DNA of 64,000 nucleotides, taken from assembly GCA_034509495.1 (NCBI GenBank), contig CM067522.1:23414212-23478211 (forward strand). Reading direction: 5' to 3'. Below the pieces are notes generated by a model. That model searched no databases. It was not told where the DNA came from and saw only the letters and a list, made by a program, of their open reading frames with translations. The translations under genes and the position numbers were made by a program. This stretch comes from Acestrorhynchus altus. Lineage: Eukaryota > Chordata > Actinopteri > Characiformes > Acestrorhynchidae. Shown here one piece after another: positions 40,571 through 64,000 of the stretch (position 1 is its first letter; each line of letters begins with the position of its first letter).

Positions 40571-40582
40571 TGCTGCTTCGCA

Positions 40583-49166
<8,584 letters not shown>

Positions 49167-49189
49167 CTCAGGACTCAGGAATGCTCCAA

Positions 49190-49570
49190 GGCTAATCTGA
49201 GGGTGAAAATATCTTGTTTGCTCAGAGGAACAGTATAAAACTCTCCCAGAGTCTGAACAAACTAAAGGAACACTCCATCGAATTTTCAATTTTGCTTGGT
49301 TTTGCTTTTGTAAATGCTTGGTTACAATGTAAAAGTCCTTCAAACTGGGTTTGATGTCTAAAAGCTCCACACAGAAATGTATTACACCAGATGCTTATGA
49401 ACACACTGGTTGATGTGTGTTCTAGAACCAAAGTGAACACCTTCACCTTCACTGTGAAGAAATCAAAGAGTCTACAATGAACCCTTTCACACCAAACCCC
49501 TCCCTGAATGATCTTTCAAATTTGGGGAAAATGTGTGGAGTTCCTTTTTCATGTTAAAATGAACATATCA
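49190..49570. other. rhbdd3: rhbdd3 3' UTR / flank
   Basis: Follows the rhbdd3 stop. No coding signal; the end of the transcript is not certain. Confidence 0.4.
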
Positions 49571-49575
49571 TTACA

Positions 49576-49732
49576 CTATATGGACAAAAGTATGAGGACA
49601 TCTGCTCATTCACTGTTTCTATTAAAATCATGGGGTGGGGGGGTGCTAGTCCACGCCTGGCATATTCTATTGGCAGCAATTGTCCACTAATGGTGTCCAC
49701 ACACAATAGGACATATAGTGTACGCTGGGAAA
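49576..49732. mobile_element. short MITE with terminal inverted repeats
   Basis: Begins tacactatatggacaaaagt and ends ggacatatagtgta; the ends are inverted repeats. About 155 bp. The same terminal wording occurs at 1910-1950 and at 56770. Confidence 0.7.
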
Positions 49733-49904
49733 TGAATATGTGTCATGTATTATAATGGGCTTTGGAAGACTGTCCATGTACTGTATATTGGGGAGTGGTT
49801 TAGTTGTTGCACAGAACAAATTCTTACTCTTTCCAGATGAAGAATGAAGTTGATGGTATAGTTTATACTCATTATAAAAATGTCCAGAATGAAGTGTGGA
49901 TTTG

Positions 49905-50450
49905 CTGTACTATTGGGAACAAAGATAAAGGTTATCAGGAACAATAAATGAATAAAAATGTAGATTGATATGTGCAATATTTATTGATCTACACACACAG
50001 AAATGTCTTAGGAGACACTGATGTGTTAAGAGCAGTCATCGTAACGGTCTGTGTGCATGTGGTCCTGTGTTGCTGACACTAACAGGAAGACTTGTGAAGG
50101 GCATCACTGCTTACTGAATGTCCACAATTGTTGGACAGTCGGTTCTCCATCACCAAGGTTAGAGAAGGTCTCCCAGATCCTTTTCGTCATTGGTGTGTGC
50201 CGCCTCTATCCACTGTGACCAACAGAGTGCTGTGGTTAAATTCACACAACCGGTATGAAGCACAGTACCTCAGTAAGACCCAGAGACCTATGATGCATCC
50301 CGTTTGAACTCAAGTGCTGGAAATGCTTTCAAACAATTCTCTGAGGAATACTTGACTTGCCATGGATGCTCCAACACAACAGTGATAATGGAAAGCACAC
50401 ACAACAGGACAACCTTATATAGTCAGTCAGTTACAGTGATAATGTCCTTG
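49905..50450. mobile_element. probable diverged Tc1-like copy
   Basis: The part gtgcaatatttattgatcta and cagaaatgtcttaggagaca echoes the end of the Tc1-like family at 29960-30010. No transposase frame is readable. Family assignment is tentative. Confidence 0.4.
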
Positions 50451-50859
50451 TTTAGGTCAGATGATCGGCCGAACATGAAACTTAAATCCTTTGCACGTCT
50501 TACTATGTCAAACCTACCCACCAAGTTTCATAACTATCAACTGATTCTTTCTGGGTGCAGCTATTTTTTTTAAGATTCTTAATCATTAGTAGGACTTTTA
50601 AACTTAAAAGTTAGTTGTTTACCACAGAGTCTGATTATATAAACATATTTGTGGTTATATATCTGATTGATTGTTTATCTTTACCTATACAGACTATTAA
50701 AAAACAATTATTATAAAAACAATACCAATTAATATCACCCTTATAAAGAAAACATACCCTCATAAATACAATGGCATGCAAAACATTGTGCACCTTACAC
50801 AGTACTGAGTAGCACACCCTTTGGTAAGTATCACTGCTTGCAAAGACTTGATGGCAGTG

Positions 50860-51155
50860 GTCAAATATACCAACTTTTCTGTTGTGGAACTAAAGTAGGG
50901 AAGAACCTCCTCTGGGGGTCAGAACAGCTGAGCCACTCGCTGTCTTCACACACAGACTGAAGATCATCTCTTTCAGAGCCTTTAACTCATTAAAGGATTA
51001 TAATGAATCTTGACATTTGTTTCGGCATCATCTCTGGATCTCTGGATTCTAGCCTCTATTAATAAGAGGAGGAAATTTCCTGAGTGAACAGCAAAGCACG
51101 TGTAAGTCGTTCCGGATAAGAGCGTCTGCTAAATGCCATAAATGTAAATGTAATA
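50860..51155 (+). repeat. LINE 3' end fragment
   Basis: Diverged copy of the 32560-33005 element (gggtcagaacagctgagcca, then ataagagcgtctgctaaatg). Confidence 0.6.
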
Positions 51156-51577
51156 TTAAAGCAGATCGACTGACTGATCGAGGGTCAACCAACTATTTAT
51201 GTTTTACAACTAATGGTAACTAAAGGTATTTGCTGGGTTACTGTAATCATCTGATATGTTTTGTATATATACACATGTATTGTGCAATAAATGTAGTCTA
51301 AAATGCCCTTGATTTGGTGTTGATAGCATAGGTGTAGAAGTGTTTGTACTTCAACTACTCATTAACGTCATAATTGAAACATACTGTTGATATTTCACTT
51401 TTCACTTCAAAAGATGCAGAACAACAGAGAGGCAGCATCACTTCAGAGCTGAAATAAGAGGATTGCAGGTTCTGCTCAGTAACTTACACACTCTTCTGGA
51501 ATCTAAGGACTTTTAGGTTATTTGAATTGTTATCTCTCTGTAACAACATTTTAGTATATTATTATCCTAATCTGTCA

Positions 51578-51641
<64 letters not shown>

Positions 51642-51642
51642 G
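51578..51642. repeat. (ATT)n microsatellite
   Basis: About 21 att units. Confidence 0.95.
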
Positions 51643-52079
51643 TTACTTTTCATATCTGAATTGGCATATGTAGTAATACATAATGTTAAAACAAAATGAT
51701 TTGTATATTTGCATTTGTACTGCAGATTGTTTATGGATATGTAAATTCTAATCATCAGAACTACAGTGTAGACATTTTAACTACAATTCATATACTGATA
51801 AAAAGCAATAGTAGAAATTGTCATATGGGTCATATTTCTGCCTGTGATCAGTGCCAACCAGTCACAGCTGTGTATCAGACTATAAAACCCACTTGCAGCC
51901 TCACTCTTGGTCTGGAGGGGTGGCTGGTAAAGGTGGGGATTTAGCTCCATGAAAACACACGGTTATTCAATCATACAGAACCTTATATTGTGCTCCGCGC
52001 TTGGGTCCACCACCGACCCAAAAATGATGAAAATGAGACCAAACCCTCTAAAATAAACAGTTCATAAACTGAATCAGAG

Positions 52080-53400
52080 ACTCTCATCAGGTAACAATAC
52101 ATCTTTTTCTGAGGCACTGATTTTGGGTGCTTTGACAGAGAACTTTGAAGGAGATTGGAGAGGCTTTGCTTCTAATGCAGGGTATGTGGCAATCAAACGA
52201 TCAGTCTCTCTGCAGTAAAAACAAGCACGAGGACCGCTAAACGTAGTACGACCTAAATCTGAACTTTTGCTAGTGTGATGATGATTTCTATCATGAAAAT
52301 CGTCTCAGTAAAGTGGAATCTTGGCGAGGGGGCAAAGAACACATTTTTTATGCCTCAGCACAAATTCGTCAGCCAGTACTGCAACTCGTGACGGAGACAA
52401 CACTTTCTGCTAGTTTAAATACACCACAAGACGTTCAGGCAAACCACTTTTAAACTCACGTTCAAACTCCCCAAATGTCTGATTGGCAGTTTTAACATGT
52501 TTTCTGAATTTTTGTCGGTCCATGTCAGGCGCCTGTTCATAAGTGCGCAGCATGGTAGCTTTAACAGTAGCACAATCAAGGTTGTGTTCAATTGAGAGCA
52601 CAGCACAAACCTCCTGGGCTTTATCCACCAGTTTACACTGCAAAAGCAGCGTCCAGACCTCTCTCAGCCACTGAAGACCTATGAGTTCAAAGGCGGAAAA
52701 ATACAAATCGACTTCAGTGTATCTAAAAGGAGGCACATGGATAATGTATTTACTCATGTCAAACCCAGGTGTGATAGCAGGAACAGGACCAGAAGCACCC
52801 TCTGCCCTGGAGGTAGAGGAGGAGGCAACACCAAAAGCAGTGGAGGGGGCAGAAACAGGAGCTGCATACGCAGAAGATACTGCCATACGGATACTGCCGA
52901 GCGAATCAGCATCTCATGCTGTCTTACAGCCAACTTCAGCTCCTCCAAATGTATATTCACCCAAAGCCTCTCAAGATGATCAAGAACGGGATCTGCGTCA
53001 TGGACAGGAATACGGGCAGTAGTAACAGACCGTGCCCCCGAACGAGCAGTACTACCAGGATCTATGCTGGAAGTAGATGTAGAAACTGGAGAAGTGGTTC
53101 TCACATCAACCAATACATCCTTGTCCCCTAAAGCAACACTTACTGTAGACTCTGGTAAAGCAGGCAATACTCCCTCATCAACCAGCTTCTGGGACACCAC
53201 TTCCCTTATCACACTCTTATGGCCTGAAGTTGACACATTAACATTATAAAAGCCAGCCAGATGAAGCAAGTCATCCTCACGACACTCATGAAAATCACAC
53301 CAAGAAGGAGCCAACAAAAATTTGTCCCATTGAAAAACCATGGTCACACAGACAATGTCACCACCGCACACTCCCACACAAACAAGAAAAAAACAACAAC
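52080..53400 (-). mobile_element. Ty3/Gypsy-type LTR retrotransposon gag remnant
   Basis: The minus strand encodes a gag-like protein in pieces. An N-terminal part runs from about 53340 (FQWDKFLLAPSW, EDDLLHLAGFYNV). The SCAN/gag-like core at 52750-52410 contains EVDLYFSAFELIGLQWLREV, WTLLLQCKLVDKAQEV and RKHVKTANQTFGEF. A zinc-knuckle-like start (CFYCRETDRLIAT) lies near 52215-52180. A frame shift and a stop separate the parts, and no pol or LTRs were recognised. Old endogenous element, inactive. Confidence 0.7.
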
Positions 53401-53548
53401 GGCATCCTGGACAAGCCCCCAATTTTTTACAACCTGGTCTAGGTCAGATCATAACATAAAAAATATATGTCCATGTCCTCCTGATTCCCCAATTACATTC
53501 TAGACCAGAGCTGTCATTAATACCCAGTTATTTATTTATTTTCCAGCA

Positions 53549-53552
53549 TTTG

Positions 53553-53598
<46 letters not shown>

Positions 53599-53602
53599 TA
53601 TN
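53549..53602. repeat. poly-A plus (TA)n with one N
   Basis: About 30 A followed by about ten TA units and a single ambiguous base at 53602. Likely a sequencing or assembly soft spot. Confidence 0.9.
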
Positions 53603-54589
53603 GCTGAGGAGAGCCTCCAACCCTGTAGAGGTGGGCGTCCAGGTCACACCAGAGGATGATGACTGCTTGTCAACATCTTCTCGAGGAATCTGTCCTAAAC
53701 AGGAGAACATTACAGGTAAACAAAACTATAGGCCAAAAGACTATTCCAAATGCCATGGCAGTGCATGAATGGGGGCAGATTTCCCTATCTGTTGTTTGTA
53801 TTTATGAGTGTGTATGTATATATATATATATATATATATGCATAAGAAAACTAAAATCATAGAGAAAGAAAAGGAAAATAACAAAGCGGAACTAACTGAG
53901 AACCCACAAAGAATCTAGCTAACCTAATCAAACAAATATAAAGCAAAAACTTTCCCCTTAGTGTGAAAGTATATATAAAGTCAATTTTTATTACAACATC
54001 AGCTCACTGTTTAAAGGATACTATGATACAAACTATCACCATTTAGCTGTCATCATGAAACTCTTTAGCATTAGCCCTCCAATGCCACCTGCACACAGCT
54101 TACAGGGTCATTATACAAACAGGAACACCCATCTCTTGCTCAGCTCTTTGCTCAGGGAACCAGGAAAAAACAGAAAGCACATCAGAAGCAAGCCCCTCTC
54201 TCCTTCCTACTTCCTCCTAGAAGGCAGCTCTCCCCCTAGAGGTGACCTCCTGCATGACCCCTACAAAGAAACAATACAACAGTCCATGTCTTACAGGAGG
54301 TCGATGTCAAGAAGTTTCCTACAGCATCGAGTTCCAGAACTTTGCCCAGTCTGGCGCCAAGGACTTTTGGGACATTAGCTAGTTCTGGGCCTAAACACAT
54401 GTCCACATCCATGTCTCAGCCCATGTCCATGTCTGTATCCATCTCAGTCCAGTTTTGTCTTTGTCCTTGTATCTGTTCCAGTGTCTAGTCCCATTTGCCT
54501 GGTCTGGAGGTCCTTGTCTCCTCCTATGATCAGTCCTTTCCCAGCTGTATCTGATTTGTAACAATGCCCTGTCATTATCTTGTTCCAGG

Positions 54590-55040
54590 TGAGTCCAATG
54601 TCCTAGAAAATCTATGGGGTATTGTGAAGAGGAAGACGTAATACGACAGACCCAACAATTCAGAAGAGCTGAAAGCCAGGCACCTGAGCAGTGCCACAGA
54701 CTGATGGACTCCATACCACGCCGCATTGCTGCAGTAATCCAGGCCAAAAGATCCCCAACTAAATACTGAGTGCTGTACACGCTCAGACTTTTCATGTTCT
54801 TACTTTTCTGTCGGCCTTTTTTTATTGGTCTTAAGTAATATTCTAATTTTCTGAGATACTGAATTTGGGATTTACATTAGTTATCAGTTATAATAATTCA
54901 AATGAAAAGAAATAAACATTTGAAATATATCAGTCTGTGTGTAATGAATGAAAAAAATCACTTTTTGATTGGAATTACTGAAATCAACTTTTTCTTGATA
55001 GTCTAATTTTTTGATCAGCACCTGTATATTACAGGTCGAG
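54590..55040 (+). mobile_element. Tc1/mariner-like transposon 3' remnant
   Basis: The plus strand gives NVLENLWGIVKRK and YDRPNNSEELKARHLSSATD in broken frames, typical of the end of a Tc1/mariner transposase. A terminal-repeat-like end (atcaactttttcttgatagt to gatcagcacctgta) follows at 54976-55027. Confidence 0.6.
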
Positions 55041-58000
55041 ACGGTCATTTGTTCGTAGTTTGCTTTGTTGTCAGTCTCGTGAGATCCTGTCTGTTTGATC
55101 AGTGTTTATCAGCCTGTTCCATTTGTTTTGCATTTCATGTCAGTATCTTTCTTTAAATCCACCACTCCAGTGGTTACCTCTACTTCCCTTGTCTTCATCT
55201 ACTCATCTGCTCAGCTCAATAATCTTGACAAAGGTATGTAGAATTATTTTCGATACTGAAGGATATAGATTTGTTCTGTACTACAGAGAAAAAAGCAGAT
55301 GTTCATGAACTAAAAGAAAAAGGGGACAAGTGTGTTTAATTGTAAAATGTGCCTGTTTTCTTTTTTGTTCTTATCTGATCATCTTTCATGTTTTGCACCA
55401 TTAAACATGTTATTCAGACTTTATAGTTCAGTAACTCCAATAGAAGATTTGAAATAGGAAGTACTGCATTTCAGAGATGTTGAATTTGAGTTTGAATTTG
55501 ATTACTAAACTTAAAGTAAAGGTACAACTTGCAAATTATGAGTTAAAAAGAAACAGTTTTAATTTAGTTTTACCACCATTCTGAACACTTACAGTAAAAG
55601 CTAAAAGTGGAGAGAGTACAGCAACATTACATGAGTATGTTCACATAACACAGAAAACACCAGCCACAAATAATCATCTTTAAATAATTACCAACATTAT
55701 TTATTATAAGGAGAAAATATTAAAAACAAAATATGAAAAAGGAAAGCCAATGACACACAGAAACTGACAGAAAAAAAAACAATTCAAGTTGTTGTTGTTG
55801 GGTGTGTGTATGGGTGTGTGTATTACTGTAACTCCTACCTTTTACAAAAAATATTTATTTATTTAATCACCAACTAGTTACTTTAAAATGCATAGCTTGT
55901 TTAGAGGCTACACTGTAAAATAAATAAATACATAAATAAAATGATGCAGTGATTAGTGTTTTCTGAGTTAACTTAGTTTAATCTAAATTTCTTCTAACTT
56001 ATTTCTGAATCTTAGTTTGATCAATGCATGTCAAGTTGATCCCCAGAAACATTAGTAAATAAGCTGCAGCTGAAACTGCCAGACTGGGAGGCTTTTAACA
56101 ATGAAGTGTCGAAAGCTGTGACTGCACACTAGGTGATTAGCAGTTAGACCATAGGGCCACCTGAGATCTAATAACTAATAAGATCTGTAATAACACTACA
56201 TACAACTGCCTGCTTATCAAGTTCAAATACTACGAATGCCACAGCCATCCATAGTTACTTACAGCATATCTGCAGCTCATTTATTATGTTATTGAGATTG
56301 AGAGCTGTACTATTGATCAAACTGAGACAAAATGTGAGTTAGGAGCACCTTTGACTAATTTAAGTTAAATCTGTAATCGGAAACGTCATTAAAAGGCTTC
56401 ATTATTTATTTATTTTTACAGTGAGCACCTAAACAAACTTTTTTGACACTGTTAAATATAATGGAATATGGGGGCAACATTGAGTTAACTGTTAGCCAAT
56501 ATTTTAAACATAAACAGCACAAGATGGTTTTTGTTTTAATTTTTATTCAGTGTTGTGCCCAAATAATGAACTCTGAGTGGAAGCTGTTCTTCTTTATTGA
56601 TGTCTTGACTAAAAGTGGACTCCTGTGCCTGTAAGTGACATTTATAAGGATAAGGCTGCAATTACAAGTACTGTCATTACATCTACTGAAACTGTAGCCT
56701 AAAAATATCAAAGCCTCTTTAACTACTACACTGGAAACAGGCAGCTGGGTGTAGAAATTTGTTCATTATATGGACAAAAGTATTGGAACTCAATCATAGA
56801 GTTCAGGTGTTTTATTCAGTCCCACTGCCACAGGCACAGGCATCACTGGAGATTTATTAATAGAATCACCACAAAGGTTCACATTATGAAACTGGCATAA
56901 AATCTAAAATCAAGCATGCATCAATTTGGAGAAATTGCCTCATACAACAATGTTTAAAAGGGATGTCAGATGCAGATTTAGACACAGACAGGCCTCTGGA
57001 GGAGATGTTGCCTTAACAAAAAACACGTATCTCCATCTACAGCTAAAGGAATAAACCTGATCTCTAATCAATATCTGTAAAATATGCAGTCATAAGTGAT
57101 AACAAGCCATCCATTCATATCTCCCCTAAATACGTTTAATGGAAACTGTTTAATGCTTAACATTACCTTCATTAATAATCTGGGTTCCTCTGCTAAATCT
57201 GCCAAATGTCTCAATAGTTTGTACCATTTGACTCAATGCAAAAAAGCACCTTGTCCTGGCTACTGAGCTTCTGCAGAGTTCTTCACATCGAGTGCCTCAA
57301 ACCTCCTCTGCAGAGTAAGCAGCAAACTGATTGGTTCTTTTTGTTAAACTCTGGAATTTTGTCAGGAAAAACAAAGCCATTTGACAGTTTTTATTGAAGG
57401 ACGGAACTTTTTCCAAAAACTGAACATTTCACATATTTTGCATCTGGACAAGGTCATACAGTAGCACCTCTGCAGGTCATAGTGCATCAATTTTATATTA
57501 AAATGTGAATATGGAGACAGATAGCACAGTTAAATAACAGAATAAATAATAACAACTACTGATTTTAACAACTAATGAATGTTAATGTGGGGTGGGGATA
57601 GGGGTGGGGAAGCCTAATGGCACTTGGGGGACTACAGGCTAACATCTAACGACGTGCATTCTACATGTGTATAAAATCTAGTCCCTAGCTCTGCGGTTTA
57701 CTTTACACATATCAGTGAAAGAATGGGTGATCCTACAGAGCTCACTGAACTCTGGTGTGGTGCTTTAATCGGCCCACCACTGCAACAAGTCAGCTGGAGA
57801 AATTTTAGCTCCATCAGCTCTGAGTGGTGTTATTAAACAGTGGAAGTGTTCAAGAACCACAGCAACTCAGCTGCAAAGTATCAGACAACATAAAATTCAG
57901 AGTGGGGTCTCTAAGTGCTCAGGAGCACAGTGCAGAAAAGTCTCCAACAGCAGAGTTCAAACCGCCAAAGAGGACCAACTCCATATCAATGCCTATGAGG

Positions 58001-60190
58001 TTAAAATATGCATAAAAGGTCCAGTAGGTGTAAGGTGTTGTCCCAGTTCTTTTGTCTTTATAGAGTATTTCAACTATTCATAACCAGGTACATTTTAACA
58101 GCTTAAACCCAGAACTGATCCAAAGAACTAGGAGATCCACAAAACAACCAGATTACCTCAGAGCTTTGGTAAGAGGATCACAGGTCCTGCACTATGACTT
58201 TTTTGGTATAGAAACTACACTTGGGTTGCTTCAATTATTTTTTCAGTAACAACATTTCATTGAATTTGTTATCTTGCATATACTTTTTGTCCACTCCAGT
58301 CATCTCTGATTGCACAACTGCCTGTGGCTTATTTCCACAAATTAATACCTGAACACAACTGTACGACTACAAATAAAGCAACATCTTCTAACATCTAAAC
58401 GAAATCATTATAAATAGGTACATAAAGTACAGGTTACACACATTGTAAAAACTGCTTCATGTGAATGTTGCATTGAAAACTACATTAAAAGTAATATTTT
58501 GAACAGAAAAATCAAGTAAACATGGTTGATCAAGGATCCCAGATTCAGTCAGTCAGCCAAGATGTTTTAAGTATCTGATGTGTCCTTAGTTTTAGTATTC
58601 AACAGGAAACGTTAGTCTAAAGTTGATAACATACAATGGATTTGCACTGTCACCAATGTTGTCTCTTTAAATAACTGTGGAAATGTGTACTTTTGTGTTT
58701 ATAGACTTAAGTATATAAAAAAATTGTGAATTTTCCCACTGCAGGACTAATAAAGCATTATCTTACAGGCATTCTTTATTGAAAGATCGGACCCAGATGC
58801 TGATCTATTTGGACCTGGGTCTATGGATGGTAAACTATTGAACTACACTGACACTGCCATAAACCATGTGATAACAGTATGTAAACTGACTTTGACTTAT
58901 ACAGATGTTTGCACCTCAATGCTGTAACTTGATTGAACGTCCAAACAAATCTGTCTTGTCTGGAGCTGATAAAATAGCACACAGGATGAGAAGCTTTTTG
59001 GGACACATTTGGGCCGACAGTGTTGTGTGGGAGGTCTTGAAATGCTTTGTTGTTCTGCAATTCAACAAAAAGAGCCAATCAGCTTGCCAGTTACTCCACA
59101 AGTGGAGGAGGGTGACAATATTGTGCCCCTAGTGGTGAAAAACAGTGTGGAGTTCTGTAATTAAGCTCCATATTTATTAAGAGACAAGTTATTTTTCATT
59201 TATTAAGAAAAGTTTTTAAGCTTTTTATTTTAAGATGCTCATTTTTTCAGAAGCTTGCGTATTGTTTAAATATGACTGAAATGAAAAAAGAACGTTTATT
59301 TTAGTGTGATTAATCTGATTGGACAATGCTGACAGAACTACTACCCTACTTCAGTATAGATGTATGTATTATTATAAAATAAAAACAAATATTGAAATTA
59401 TTTAAATTGAGGCTTTTCTGTGTTTTGGGCTGAATATTTCCAAAAATGGAAAATGTTTTAAAACCATTCTGTAAGAAATGTTGGCCTGACATTTCAACTA
59501 AAGCAGCACATCACATACCAAATATGTCTTGGCTTATTGATTGTATGAGGTCAGTGATCAATAATCATCTGATTTTTCATCAAACTGTTCCTTGGGAAAC
59601 CATAGATTCCTTCTCAGTCAACTTTGATTGCAGTGGTTGTTTTTTTATGGAAATGAAAGGTCATTGTAGTGCACCTAGTGCTAGGTAGAATAACCAACAT
59701 TGTAATTTCCTTGTTCAAAGGTTTGCTTGCATATATGCTCTTCTCCTACCTACAATATTACTACTGTTTCTAAGAGGTGTATGTATGTTTTATGGAATAT
59801 ACAACTGTGGCAATTATTTAAATGGTCAGATGATTTATCATGTGTACCAGCTTGTTTTCTCTCATCCTTGAAATCATTACTTTTTCAGTTATTCAAGCAC
59901 CAGTAGAGTTCCTGTAGATTTTATGGTTCGTTTCCTTTTGTAGTTTGATATCAGACGTAAGCGAATCATGGCACAACCAATCTCTGTGTGTAAAACTGAT
60001 TCCCGGTAGAGATGCTGAACATCTGCAGCACCTGTTGATCTTCCCTGAGGTTCCTCCCTCTTTCTTGGTTCTGTGGCATGTTCTAGAATAACCATGACTG
60101 ACGGGTGATATGAGTGGAGCTAAAGGATGTGTTAAAGAGACTTGTGAGTCCTCGAGATGGAATGAGGGTGCTTCAGGAGCTACTTCTCTC
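55041..60190. other. long AT-rich spacer / emid1 3' flank
   Basis: No gene that I can support on either strand. It contains a MITE-like end at 56767-56790, a LINE 3' end at about 58640-58770 (cccactgcaggactaataaa) and short low-complexity runs. The 3' UTR of emid1 must lie in its right part. Confidence 0.5.
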
Positions 60191-60191
60191 G

Positions 60192-63789
<3,598 letters not shown>

Positions 63790-64000
63790 CTGTGGAGACA
63801 GATACAGCCGTCAAGTTATGTGGACTGAGCCAAACAAAGCACTTGCCAAGATGCAGAGTTCATCCACAAGGTTAACAGTTAAAGGGTTAAATATCCAATC
63901 CAAAAACATTCACCTCAAAGTAACCTGTAGATACACTGCAGGACATGATGTGTCGGTGAGTGAAATCATCTCAAATCTAACCAATATAGCTCTTCTTTAT

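Overview
The window is vertebrate nuclear DNA, almost certainly from a teleost fish. The genes carry spliceosomal introns with GT..AG borders, there are CpG-rich promoters and many (CA)n, (TA)n and (TTA)n microsatellites, and the interspersed repeats are typical of fish: Tc1-like transposons, small MITEs, L2/Rex-type LINE fragments and a Ty3/Gypsy gag. One MITE family resembles repeats I associate with ostariophysan fishes (characins, catfishes); that placement is tentative. I built the gene models by joining exons by hand. Reading phase closes exactly through dgcr8 (784 aa), ewsr1 (572 aa) and the trmt2a part in view (501 aa).

Left block (1-24965). trmt2a (+, 5' end outside the window) and dgcr8 (-) lie tail to tail, as in human 22q11. 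Their poly(A) signals are only about 35 bp apart. dgcr8 encodes the RNA-binding partner of Drosha. It carries hairpins matching mir-1306 (inside the coding exon) and mir-3618 (5' leader), the known self-regulation hairpins of this gene. Next comes tia1 (+) with a CpG-island promoter and introns full of minisatellites. After RRM2 it runs into a gap of 500 N, and its RRM3 and C-terminus are not found beyond the gap.

Gap and junction (24966-25620). The gap is followed by TTAGGG telomere-like repeats. Base composition then becomes more AT-rich. A misjoin or a collapsed repeat is likely here.

Right block (25.9-64 kb). This part matches human 22q12: ewsr1 (-), rhbdd3 (+, sharing a divergent promoter region with ewsr1) and the 3' end of emid1 (-). 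A claudin-family gene without introns sits inside an ewsr1 intron on the same strand. In emid1, two neighbouring exons encode similar coiled-coil segments and have the same splice phases. Using both together would give an immediate stop, so they look like mutually exclusive exons. The rest is intron and intergenic DNA with transposon debris: four pieces of one Tc1-like family, a second DDE transposon near 61-62.6 kb, a rearranged LINE in rhbdd3, a gag remnant at 52-53.4 kb, and many tandem repeats.
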